A DNA stretch of 64,000 bases from RGIG529 sp050950425 (GTDB taxonomy: Bacteria; Bacillota; Clostridia; Oscillospirales; Oscillospiraceae). Below, piece by piece: positions 25,558-32,995 of this stretch (its first letter is position 1; each line of letters begins with the position of its first letter). Under the pieces are notes generated by a model. The model did no database searches. It was not told the DNA's origin and worked only from the letters and a program-made list of their open reading frames with translations. The DNA lies in contig JBMNHO010000002.1 of the NCBI GenBank assembly GCA_050950425.1, forward strand, positions 124,001 through 188,000. Reading direction: 5' to 3'. A program made the position numbers and the translations under genes.

Positions 25558-25583
25558 AAAGCCCGTCCCAAAGGACAGGCTTT
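25558..25583 (-). terminator. Terminator of degV
   Basis: 10-bp stem with one mismatch (25558-25568 with 25573-25583), four-base loop, followed on the minus strand by TTTTCTCTTTTC. It begins three bases past the degV stop codon. Confidence 0.7.
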
Positions 25584-25586
25584 CAA

Positions 25587-26459
25587 TTATCTTGTTTTGC
25601 CAAAAAAGAAAAGAGCAAGGGTGCCCGGCCCGGAATGACAGCCGATGACGGGGCCAACCGGGTTGATCAAAGTGTTTTTTACACCCATTCGTTCCTTGAC
25701 CATATTAGAAACCGTCTGCGCATCGTCATAACAGTCACCGTGGCTAATGAAAACAAATTGCTCCTCTGGTTTGACCGCGGTTTTTTCCATCTGGTCAACC
25801 AGCGCCTTTAACGCGGCTTGCCGTCCCCGCGCCTTTGAGACATTGACCAAATGACCCGTGTCATCCATGTGCATGACGGGCTTGATGCCCAGCATGGTGC
25901 CAAACAGGGCAGTGGCACCGGAAATCCGTCCGCCTCGCTTCAAGTGGTTTAAATCTGCCACAGTGAACCAATGACAAAGATAAAGCTTATTCTCTTCCAC
26001 CCAATCGCGGACAGCTTCTATTTCCATTCCGTCCTTTTTGCGCTGTGCCGCATGATACACCAGAAGGCCCTGCCCCAGAGAAGCAGATAAGGTATCAACT
26101 GTATACAGCTTTCGTTCCGGATATTTGGCAGAAAGCTCCGAAACAGCGATGGATGAGGCTTGATAAGTGTTGCTGAGCCCAGAAGAAAAGGCAAGGATCA
26201 GAACATCAGTTCCGGCCTGCAGAAGGGGTTCTATCACGTCTACGTAAGCGCCTACGCTAACAGCAGAGGTCTTTGCAGACACTTCCTCCCGCAGAAGCTG
26301 GTAAAACGCTGAAGATGGCATGGCAGACCACTCTAAATCGTTTTGATATGTGGCTCCGCCTACTTCATAAGAAAGAGGAAGAATGGTCAGATTCAATTCT
26401 TTGGCAAGAGAAGCGGGTAAGTCGCAGGAAGAATCGGTGAGTATGACATAGTTATCCAT
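25587..26459 (-). CDS. DegV family fatty-acid-binding protein
   Basis: 290 residues, normal length. Binds a fatty acid for the FakA kinase or related lipid handling in Gram-positive bacteria. ILTDSSCDLPASLAKEL at the N-terminus, KTSAVSVGAYVD with the ligand-contacting Ser/Thr, LAFSSGLSNTYQAS and the C-terminal NPVGPVIGCHSGPGTLALFF are family signatures. No fakA-like gene lies nearby. The terminator follows directly. It starts 42 bases after the DUF1836 gene and may share its transcript. Confidence 0.92.
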   Translation of the reverse strand: MDNYVILTDSSCDLPASLAKELNLTILPLSYEVGGATYQNDLEWSAMPSSAFYQLLREEVSAKTSAVSVGAYVDVIEPLLQAGTDVLILAFSSGLSNTYQASSIAVSELSAKYPERKLYTVDTLSASLGQGLLVYHAAQRKKDGMEIEAVRDWVEENKLYLCHWFTVADLNHLKRGGRISGATALFGTMLGIKPVMHMDDTGHLVNVSKARGRQAALKALVDQMEKTAVKPEEQFVFISHGDCYDDAQTVSNMVKERMGVKNTLINPVGPVIGCHSGPGTLALFFFGKTR

Positions 26460-26500
26460 AAAAGCGGGCCTCCTAAGCGATATTTTGGTGATGCGTTCTA

Positions 26501-27052
26501 TCAGTCGGGTTTGTTTTTTTTATTCTTTTCGTTTTCATCGGGGAACAGGGTGTTTAGAATACAAGCGCATACCAGCCGATCTGCATAGCTGCGCAAAGCA
26601 AACTTCAAAGCGATGTGAGAAAGGGACTCTTCCGACAAAGAGCGAGTCAAAGATTCGGCGGTTTCTGCCAGGGCGTTGTCCAATGCTTCGCAATATTCTT
26701 GGTATAAGCTTTCGGGCTCCTGACTGCTTTGGATATCTTTTAAAAGAAATTTAATTTCCTTGACAGACAATACTTGCTTCAATGCGCAGATCATCGATAA
26801 GTACGCCAAATGAACACGGGTATATTTTTTCCCTTCGGCCCGTGGCAAAAGTCCATCTTTGATATAGTTATTGACCATGGCCGGGGTGAGTTCGTTGTCT
26901 ACCCCAGCGTTGATAAATTGCCTGGGCATGTAGGAGATGACTTGATCCATATACAGTGAAATGTCCGGAAAATCATCCCAATGAACGGGGCGGTCTGTTT
27001 GAAGAGCCTGTTTCAATAAGTCAAGAGGTTCCAAGGGACGTGCCTCCTTCAT
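26501..27052 (-). CDS. DUF1836 domain protein (MerR-like regulator fold)
   Basis: 183 residues. ELTPAMVNNYIKDGLLPRAEGKKYTRVHLAYLSMICALKQVLSVKEIKFLL (residues about 53-105) is the DUF1836 core, whose pattern of a turn after a GLLP and KKYTR wing is like the DNA-binding part of MerR proteins. The C-terminal 60 residues are helical and charged. DNA targets are unknown. The next gene downstream is degV on the same strand. Confidence 0.75.
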   Translation of the reverse strand: MKEARPLEPLDLLKQALQTDRPVHWDDFPDISLYMDQVISYMPRQFINAGVDNELTPAMVNNYIKDGLLPRAEGKKYTRVHLAYLSMICALKQVLSVKEIKFLLKDIQSSQEPESLYQEYCEALDNALAETAESLTRSLSEESLSHIALKFALRSYADRLVCACILNTLFPDENEKNKKNKPD

Positions 27053-27391
27053 GATCTATAATTTAAACATGTTCATTGTACCATAGGAAAATCTTTTTTT
27101 CAATTTTAAATTTATCCTGTAAATTGCATTATATGATATTTAATATTTTACATTCTGGTCTCCAATACATATAAAAACAGCTCCGTTTCGTATGCAGATA
27201 CTAAAATGCTGATTATGTAAATCTAGTATGCAAAAGATCGAATCGAGAATACAGGAAAGAATGTGGAAAACTATGTGGATAATGTGCAAAACCATTGAAA
27301 ATGGGTGTTTTATAAAAACTTTTGAATGTATGTTCTTCTGTATATTGAAATATTGAAAGAAAAAAAAGGAAGTTACGTCTACAAAAGGATG
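27053..27391. other. A+T-rich intergenic region with three DnaA-box-like 9-mers
   Basis: About 340 bases without a credible gene. TGTGGAAAA (27262-27270), TGTGGATAA (27274-27282) and TGTGCAAAA (27283-27291) lie in one orientation; the middle one is the exact complement of the consensus DnaA box TTATCCACA, the others differ by one and two bases. The surroundings are strongly A+T-rich. It lacks the dnaA/dnaN neighbours of an origin. Confidence 0.45.
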
Positions 27392-27427
27392 AAATCATAA
27401 GCCGGATTTAAATCCGGCTTATGATTT
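27392..27427. terminator. Perfect 36-bp palindrome overlapping the 3' end of the FAD gene
   Basis: Two 18-base arms meet at 27409/27410, inside the stop codon of the minus-strand FAD gene. The last six codons of that gene form one arm. On the minus strand it is followed by CATCCTTTTG, so it may act as a terminator in the mRNA that starts inside the coding sequence. Confidence 0.6.
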
Positions 27428-28793
27428 CTCGTGCGGCCAACACACCGCTGGCTCCTGCTTGTGCCAGTCCTCTGGTAACGCCCGCGCCATCTCCTACTGC
27501 AAAGAAGTTGTGATATTGCGTTTCCAAACGTTCGGTCAGTTTTAGTCTGGCGGAGTAAAACTTCACTTCCGCACCATATAATAGGGTGTCGTAATTGGCG
27601 GTACCGGGTGCAATTTTATTAAGTGCGTAAATCATTTCGATGATATCATCCAATTGACGTTTTGGCAGCGCCAAGCTAAGGTCTCCCGGTGTCGCGGCAA
27701 GAGTCGGACGTGTGAACGACTTGGAAAGACGATGGGTATTGGTACGTACCCCTTTGAGCAAATCACCAAATCGCTGCACCAAAATACCGCCGCCCAGCAT
27801 ATTAGACAAAGAGGCAATATGGCGCCCGTAACGATATGGTTGATTAAAGGGCTGGGTAAACCGATTGGACACCAAAAGCGCAAAATTGGTGTTCTCGCTG
27901 CGCAGCGCAGGATCTGCATAGCTGTGGCCATTGACCGTGTTGATGCCATCCACATTTTCCGCAACAACGTAACCATAAGGGTTCATACAAAACGTACGCA
28001 CTTGATCTCCGTATTGTTGCGTGCGATAAACCAATTTGGATTCATATAAAACGTCAGTGATATGCTCGAAAACCTTGGCGGGCAGTTCCACCCGTACGCC
28101 AATGTCCACCTGATTGTTGATCAATTCCAAACCAAGCGCCGTGCATTGGCCCGCAAACCACGCGGCGCCGGAGCGGCCGGGCGCCGCAATTAGATATTGA
28201 CAGGCGAACACATCGCCGTCATCCGCAAGCACTTCGAACCCTTTTTCCAGCGTTTTAATTTCTTTGGCTCCAGTATGAAAATGAAATGCAATGGAACTGC
28301 GCAGGGATTCGTAGATGTCCTGTAATATTTTTAGGTTGTTTTCGGTTCCCAAATGCTTTACTTTGGCCTGCAACAAATGCAGATCATTTTCAAGTGCCTT
28401 TTTCCCCAGGGCACGGGCCTCTTTTGTATCCGTTGAGAAAACTTGCTGCGTGGCGCCATGCTGTACGTTGACTGAATCCACGTATTCAATGAGCTCCATA
28501 ATTTCCTGATCCGGCAAATAATCGTTCAGCCACCCCCCAAATGCTGTGGTAAAATTATATTTCCCGTCAGAAAACGCGCCGGCACCGCCAAATCCACACA
28601 TTATATGACAAACATCACAATGAATACATTCTTTCACCTTTCCGGCAACGATGGGGCAGCTGCGGCTGTAAATGTCACCGCCTTTATCTAAAATGCAGAC
28701 CTTTAAACCGGGATGCAGTTTTTTCAATTCATAACCTGCGTAAATTCCAGCGGTTCCGCTCCCGATGATCAAAACGTCATACTGATGTTTCAT
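27408..28793 (-). CDS. FAD-dependent dehydrogenase (COG2509-like)
   Basis: 461 residues. The N-terminal dinucleotide-binding fold is YDVLIIGSGTAGIYAGYELKK; CPIVAGKVKECIHCDVCHIMCGFGGAGAFSDGK contains several Cys and the FSDGK block typical of this family of uncharacterised FAD dehydrogenases. VGDGAGVTRGLAQAGASGV near the C-terminus is the second FAD contact. The substrate is unknown. ATG 28793 has AGGAGGGG 7 bases upstream; a longer frame to 28877 has no such site. Its terminator overlaps the stop codon. Confidence 0.85.
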   Translation of the reverse strand: MKHQYDVLIIGSGTAGIYAGYELKKLHPGLKVCILDKGGDIYSRSCPIVAGKVKECIHCDVCHIMCGFGGAGAFSDGKYNFTTAFGGWLNDYLPDQEIMELIEYVDSVNVQHGATQQVFSTDTKEARALGKKALENDLHLLQAKVKHLGTENNLKILQDIYESLRSSIAFHFHTGAKEIKTLEKGFEVLADDGDVFACQYLIAAPGRSGAAWFAGQCTALGLELINNQVDIGVRVELPAKVFEHITDVLYESKLVYRTQQYGDQVRTFCMNPYGYVVAENVDGINTVNGHSYADPALRSENTNFALLVSNRFTQPFNQPYRYGRHIASLSNMLGGGILVQRFGDLLKGVRTNTHRLSKSFTRPTLAATPGDLSLALPKRQLDDIIEMIYALNKIAPGTANYDTLLYGAEVKFYSARLKLTERLETQYHNFFAVGDGAGVTRGLAQAGASGVLAAREIISRI

Positions 28794-28920
28794 GGCGATC
28801 CCCTCCTGTTTTAAGTTGTTCTCCGTTTTGTATAAATCATTCATAGTATAACACATGAAGGAGGAAAAAACATCCACCCCCTCTTAGTAAAGTCATTCCC
28901 TGTAGACTCTCATAAAACAG

Positions 28921-28951
28921 AGAGCGGAGTCATGTTAAAATGACCCGCTCT
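28921..28951. terminator. Terminator between the FAD gene and niaR
   Basis: AGAGCGG and TCAT on the left pair with ATGA and CCGCTCT on the right (28921-28951) with a small bulge. It lies in the niaR 3' region and could serve niaR on the minus strand. Confidence 0.55.
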
Positions 28952-28993
28952 TCTGAAACGCGCAGCCTTTCTTGGAAACTTCAATATCAGTAT

Positions 28994-29503
28994 TTATTCA
29001 ACAAGGAACTGCTTTTCCCGCAATGCAACAAGAATTCTTTGGTAAGTATTTTCGTCCGGACACAAAATCGTATGCAGGTGAATTCCTTCGGTAAGAAGAG
29101 AAAGGGGCGAGGCCTGGGTTTCCTGCAATTGGGCGCAAAAGCGATCAATGTCAAACCGAGAATGCAAATGCAATGTTCCTACAATTTGCCCGTAAATCGG
29201 ATGTTCTACAATGACATCTGAAATACAGCCCCCTTCGTCAACAATTGTGTAAAGCTCTTCTTTCAACCCGGCTGCATCGTGTTGGCAGGCGATGGTATAT
29301 CGCTCCCCCTCATGATCGCGTTGCGTCAAATACCCGCGGGGGGTTGATAAAATACGAATGCCTTTCGCACGCAGCAAGGCGATGTCACCAACAATGATTT
29401 GGCGGCTTACGCCAAACTGTTCTGCAAGCGTAGTGGCGGTGACCGGATCGCTGACTTGGTGTAAAATTTTCGCCAACGCAGCACGTCGTTCTTTTGTATT
29501 CAT
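28994..29503 (-). CDS. niaR: Niacin-responsive transcription repressor NiaR
   Basis: 169 residues. N-terminal winged helix (TATTLAEQFGVSRQIIVGDIALLRAKG, about residues 22-48) and a C-terminal 3H domain with three conserved His (VEHPIYGQI, LHLHSRF, GIHLHTI), which binds niacin with a metal. NiaR represses NAD synthesis and niacin uptake genes. No nad gene is seen here; the nearest neighbour is a YheO-like gene on the other side of a perfect palindrome, which may be the NiaR or YheO operator. Confidence 0.9.
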   Translation of the reverse strand: MNTKERRAALAKILHQVSDPVTATTLAEQFGVSRQIIVGDIALLRAKGIRILSTPRGYLTQRDHEGERYTIACQHDAAGLKEELYTIVDEGGCISDVIVEHPIYGQIVGTLHLHSRFDIDRFCAQLQETQASPLSLLTEGIHLHTILCPDENTYQRILVALREKQFLVE

Positions 29504-29557
29504 AGTGTACCCCCTTTTTATTTAGTATATCAGAAAAACAATTCATTTTCCAGAAAA

Positions 29558-29600
29558 AAGATAGAAACATATTGACAATGTGTCAATATGTTTCTACAAT
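29558..29600. promoter_or_regulatory. Symmetric divergent promoters inside a perfect palindrome
   Basis: TAGAAACATATTGACA (29562-29577) and its complement (29581-29596) form a perfect 16-bp dyad around ATG. The plus-strand promoter is TTGACA 29572-29577, 17 bases, TACAAT 29595-29600, serving the YheO-like gene. The minus-strand promoter uses the mirrored TTGACA (29586-29581), 17 bases and TATCTT (29563-29558), serving niaR. A repressor bound here would block both. Confidence 0.75.
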
Positions 29601-29650
29601 ATGAGAAGAGTGAACTTGAAAAACGCATAGGCATAGAAAGAAGGGGAAAA

Positions 29651-30286
29651 ATGGAACGAGAGAAAATGCTGCAACTGCTAGACCGTTTGGCGAAAGGAAT
29701 TGCGGAAATGTTTGGCTCAGCCTGCGAAACACTGGTGCATGATATGGAAACCCCTTCTCACGCCATTTTGGTGATATACAACGGGCACGTATCAGGGCGA
29801 ACCATTGGTTCCACAATGGACATCTTAGGGCGGACAAGAGATTTAGAGGTTGGAGAAGACATGGTTAATTTGTTGGCGCAGACGCCAGCCGGCAGGCAGG
29901 TGAAGACCAGCACGTTTTGGGTCAAAGGAGAGGACTATGCATTTGGTTTTGGTATCAATTTTGACTTTAGCGCATTGACATATGCCAACCGGATTTTAGT
30001 GGATCTTATGAGTTCGGAAGCAGATTTAAGAAGCGTTTTACAATCAGATGGGGAGGGGCCATTGGGAGATATTTTTGAGGAGTGCGCCTCTGCCGTGGGT
30101 AAGCCCATAGGCACATTTCACAAAAAGGATCGCATGAAGCTTATGAAGTTGTTGGAACAAAAAAATGCCTTTTCCTTTCGAAAGTCAGTTCCCTATGTGG
30201 CAAAAAAACTAAATGTGTCTCGTTATACCATTTATAAGTATTTGGATGAATTGGCGCAGGAGCAAGAACCCAAAGAGGAAGATTGA
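29651..30286 (+). CDS. YheO/DauR-like transcription regulator
   Basis: 211 residues. N-terminal YheO-type PAS-like domain (GSACETLVHDMETPSHAILVIYNGHVSGRTIGSTM) and a C-terminal DauR helix-turn-helix with FSFRKSVPYVAKKLNVSRYTIYKYLDEL. DauR represses D-arginine use in Pseudomonas; the role here is unknown. GAAGGGG precedes ATG 29651. It lies head to head with niaR, sharing a palindromic divergent promoter. Confidence 0.85.
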   Translation: MEREKMLQLLDRLAKGIAEMFGSACETLVHDMETPSHAILVIYNGHVSGRTIGSTMDILGRTRDLEVGEDMVNLLAQTPAGRQVKTSTFWVKGEDYAFGFGINFDFSALTYANRILVDLMSSEADLRSVLQSDGEGPLGDIFEECASAVGKPIGTFHKKDRMKLMKLLEQKNAFSFRKSVPYVAKKLNVSRYTIYKYLDELAQEQEPKEED

Positions 30287-30314
30287 AACAAACATAAAAA
30301 AAGGGGGGTGATTG

Positions 30315-30542
30315 ATGCCGGGGAAGGGTGTAGCGTATATACGCTTTACACTCATTTCAAGGGAACAAGAGATGCACGCCCACGACATGCTTGTTGTTGT
30401 AAACAAACGGAGAAAGGGGGAAACCCCTGCTACACCCCAAAAAGCCGGAGCGAACAGTTGTTTCGTAGCATGTTGTATGATGTTGCAAAGAAAGGGTTTT
30501 GGGTCGGCCGAAACGGAGCGCTTTTTGCCCCCGCTTATCTAA
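30315..30542 (+). CDS. Small hypothetical ORF with a strong ribosome site (doubtful)
   Basis: 75 residues from ATG 30315, preceded by AAGGGGGGTG at about 30300-30309. The sequence (MPGKGVAYIRFTL... with CCMML and a basic middle) matches nothing I know. It contains the palindrome AGCGTATATACGCT (30332-30345). Otherwise the 328-base gap to the next gene looks non-coding. It may be a small gene or a regulatory leader. Confidence 0.25.
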   Translation: MPGKGVAYIRFTLISREQEMHAHDMLVVVNKRRKGETPATPQKAGANSCFVACCMMLQRKGFGSAETERFLPPLI

Positions 30543-30614
30543 ATTTGAGCGAAAGTAAAAACACTTTACAGAGACGGGGCAGGAAATCCGAAGGCATTTA
30601 TTTGCGGTGCTGCA

Positions 30615-31193
30615 TTATTTCGGGAGCGAGGGGTAAAAAGGAGAGCGCATCATAAGACGTGACTTGGCACGGTACCAGCGCAAAACTTCTGCCGTTTGAA
30701 AATGGCGCAAAAGACACATGGTGAATGCAGTGTCTGCCAGAAAAAGATAGAACGCAGGCAAAAACAGAGCAAGAGGGATCCGCGCAACCAATGTGGAAAC
30801 AAGCGGGTGAAGTCCATAAATCAAAGGAATGCTCAGCAGACCCCACGCGATAGAAAAAGGCAGGCAAATTTGCCCCTGAAAATGATGGGACATTTTTGTA
30901 TAGTCCCAAAATGAAGTGCGAAGAACTTGGCTGTAAAACACCCCGATGATGAATTCTGTCACACTGGCAATGATTATGCCCAGACAAAAGAGGAGCAGGG
31001 GGTGGCGATAGATCGGGCTTGGAAGGGAAATGAAAAACAAAGCACCGAATCCATACACAGGACATATAGGAAGGAAGTACCGGCATTTTCGATCTTGCTT
31101 TTTTGCTTTTGATTGTTTTGCAAACACCACTTCCAGCAGAAATCCCAAGAAGCTATAACATATAAAATACCAAAACGAACCAATCAAAGCCAA
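30615..31193 (-). CDS. CmpB-like membrane protein, second paralogue
   Basis: 192 residues, about five hydrophobic segments. FICYSFLGFLLEVVF near the start, YFLPICPVYGFGALFF and SFWDYTKM parallel the gene at 1355-2167, so both belong to the same PF06541-type family. AGGAGGGAGGG (31208-31198) lies before TTG 31193, which I prefer over an ATG at 31226 without a site. Function unknown. No ATPase partner nearby. Confidence 0.65.
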   Translation of the reverse strand: MALIGSFWYFICYSFLGFLLEVVFAKQSKAKKQDRKCRYFLPICPVYGFGALFFISLPSPIYRHPLLLFCLGIIIASVTEFIIGVFYSQVLRTSFWDYTKMSHHFQGQICLPFSIAWGLLSIPLIYGLHPLVSTLVARIPLALFLPAFYLFLADTAFTMCLLRHFQTAEVLRWYRAKSRLMMRSPFYPSLPK

Positions 31194-31370
31194 CGAACCC
31201 TCCCTCCTGTGTTCAAGCCGCACCATTCATAATTATTGACGACTGATTATATCATGGCTAAGAATCACAAAAACATGCAGAAATATTATCTGCAAGAAAG
31301 AATCGGGAGGGGGGAAAATATACCTATTTTCTTTCTTATAATTTCTCCTTGCAAAATTGCGGAAAAAGGC

Positions 31371-31399
31371 TTGACTTTTTGCATGGTCTGGGATATAAT
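31371..31399 (+). promoter_or_regulatory. Promoter of the zinc-ribbon gene
   Basis: TTGACT at 31371-31376, 17 bases, TATAAT at 31394-31399. About 70 bases of leader contain GTGATG...CATCAC arms that could fold. Confidence 0.75.
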
Positions 31400-31470
31400 A
31401 ATAATTAACCTGTGATGTGATTTCCTGTGACGTTGCATCACGGTATTTTTATTAATTAAAGAGGTATTTG

Positions 31471-31746
31471 ATGTTTACAGACAAAACCATCGTCTGCAAA
31501 GACTGCGGACAAGAATTCACTTTCACTGCCAATGAACAAGAGTTTTTCGCTGAAAAAGGCTTTACCAATGAGCCGCAGCGCTGCAAACCTTGTCGTGACA
31601 TCCGCAAGGGAAACAATTCTCGCGGAAATGGCGGCACTCGTCAGATGTTTGATGCAATTTGCGCAGAGTGCGGGAGTCCCTGCAAGGTTCCTTTTGAGCC
31701 CCGTACGGATCGCCCCGTTTATTGCAGCGACTGCTTCAGAAGATAA
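31471..31746 (+). CDS. Zinc-ribbon domain protein
   Basis: 91 residues. TDKTIVCKDCGQEFTFTANEQEFF with the following FTNEPQRCKPCRDIRK forms one four-Cys zinc ribbon, and CAECGSPCKVPFEPRTDRPVYCSDCF a second one. This two-ribbon layout is a recognised Firmicutes family of small proteins of unknown role, probably binding nucleic acid. ATG 31471 follows GAGG by 8 bases. A consensus promoter precedes it and a hairpin terminator follows after 55 bases, so it is probably a strongly expressed single gene. Confidence 0.8.
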   Translation: MFTDKTIVCKDCGQEFTFTANEQEFFAEKGFTNEPQRCKPCRDIRKGNNSRGNGGTRQMFDAICAECGSPCKVPFEPRTDRPVYCSDCFRR

Positions 31747-31802
31747 ATAGGTGATTTCAAAGACGAATCCATCGTGTTAAATGCAAGAGGATTTGACAGC
31801 AC

Positions 31803-31836
31803 ACGGCATAGCTTGTTTGGCTATGCCGTTTTGTTT
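31803..31836 (+). terminator. Rho-independent terminator
   Basis: ACGGCATAGC pairs with GCTATGCCGT (31803-31812, 31820-31829), seven-base loop, then TTTTGTTTTG. Confidence 0.8.
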
Positions 31837-31937
31837 TGCTATTGTAACCGTTCCTTTTATCACGATGAAACAAAAGCATGCAAAAATAATATTCGAACAG
31901 CTTTCTTTTTATTCGGACACCAAAACGAACAGATCTC

Positions 31938-31946
31938 CATACAATA
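31938..31946 (+). promoter_or_regulatory. Sporulation-type -10 box (sigma-K or sigma-E) before the cysteine-rich gene
   Basis: CATACAATA matches both the sigma-K (CATANNNTA) and sigma-E (CATACAAT) -10 consensus; AC lies 17 bases upstream as in sigma-K promoters, while no sigma-E -35 is seen. About 100 bases of leader follow. Confidence 0.4.
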
Positions 31947-32044
31947 GGAGTGAAAAGAAGAAGGAATGTGCGTTGCAAGCCAGAGAATACGTTCCGGCAA
32001 AGCCAATCTTTTTCTTTTAATCATTGTGGTATGGAGGGATCCGA

Positions 32045-32860
32045 ATGCCTGAAAAAATGAATCCAGGACCCGTACAAGGAAGCGCTTGTATTCGGGAGGC
32101 AGTGTGTGTTCACACAAAGAAAATATATGATAGCTGCAAAGACAAAGATTGTATTGAAGACCTTCGCTTTTATCCCACACAGAATTCACAGCCTGTCATC
32201 GACAGGGCGCTGTCTGTAAGGGCCGGAAAAGCAGAGCTTTTGTACGTAGCGATTGATGTGGAGCCCGTCGGGTTTAACAAGGGGTTTTACACGATTGATG
32301 TTCGTTATTTTTATCGTGTCACCGCAGATGCGTTCGTGGGCGCTGCGCGGCCGGTAGAAGTAACCGGGCTTTGTATTTTCGACAAAAGAGTCCTTCTCTT
32401 CGGCGGAGAAGGCTCCGCAAAAATCTTCAGCTCCAACCTTGTCATTGATGGCATCGACGAGCAAAAAATGCAGAAAAACAACACACCCATTGCATATGTG
32501 GAAGCGGTTGACCCTATTGTACTCGGGATCAAGTTGGTAGATGTTTGCGACTGCCGGCCCTGCTGCGAATGTGATACGGCAGATGTCCCGCCTTGTATCT
32601 GCGCTTGCTTTGGTTGCGACCTTTCCTTTGGAAACGAGTGCAAACGCATCTTGGTAACGCTGGGGCAATTTTCCATCATCCGCTTAGAACGAGATTCACA
32701 ATTGCTGATCCCGGTATATGACTATTGCTTGCCGGAGAAGGATTGCGCTGCGAGCGGCGGAGATGAAGACGATCCCTGCGAAATCTTCCGTTCTGTCAAG
32801 TTTCCTGTGGATGAGTTTTTCCCGTCTGACGGAACAAACTCTTGTTCCTGCAAGTGTTAA
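32045..32860 (+). CDS. Cysteine-rich conserved protein, possible spore protein
   Basis: 271 residues. VCVHTKKIYDSCKDKDCIEDLRFYP near the start, a mixed middle with few charged loops (YTIDVRYFYRVTADAF), then VCDCRPCCECDTADVPPC and a C-terminal DGTNSCSCKC. About 20 Cys residues give it a coat-like or metal-binding character. I recall similar clostridial proteins starting with the DSCKDKDC block, without a known role. GGAGGGA precedes ATG 32045. A sigma-K/E-like box upstream suggests mother-cell expression. A GC-rich hairpin at 32891-32914 follows. Confidence 0.6.
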   Translation: MPEKMNPGPVQGSACIREAVCVHTKKIYDSCKDKDCIEDLRFYPTQNSQPVIDRALSVRAGKAELLYVAIDVEPVGFNKGFYTIDVRYFYRVTADAFVGAARPVEVTGLCIFDKRVLLFGGEGSAKIFSSNLVIDGIDEQKMQKNNTPIAYVEAVDPIVLGIKLVDVCDCRPCCECDTADVPPCICACFGCDLSFGNECKRILVTLGQFSIIRLERDSQLLIPVYDYCLPEKDCAASGGDEDDPCEIFRSVKFPVDEFFPSDGTNSCSCKC

Positions 32861-32890
32861 AAGCGTTTCAAAGTCAATGATATCAAATAA

Positions 32891-32914
32891 GGGCACAGAC
32901 ATTCGTCTGTGCCC
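32891..32914 (+). terminator. Hairpin after the cysteine-rich gene
   Basis: Perfect 10-bp stem GGGCACAGAC with GTCTGTGCCC, ATTC loop. The T-tract is poor (CTATGT), so termination is not certain. Confidence 0.55.
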
Positions 32915-32995
32915 CTATGTATGAAATTCATTTGACAAGCGTCGACGGTTCTGCTACCCTGTATGCAAATAAGAAATGAAATCGAGGGATTGCAT

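Noticed and set aside
27053..27407. Chromosomal origin at the DnaA-like boxes
   Set aside because: No dnaA, dnaN, recF, rpmH or gyrase genes nearby, and only one perfect box; reported as a box cluster only.
30308..30655. 115-residue ORF after the YheO-like gene
   Set aside because: Cys/Arg-rich shadow frame overlapping a better-placed ORF and the CmpB-like gene; no known features.
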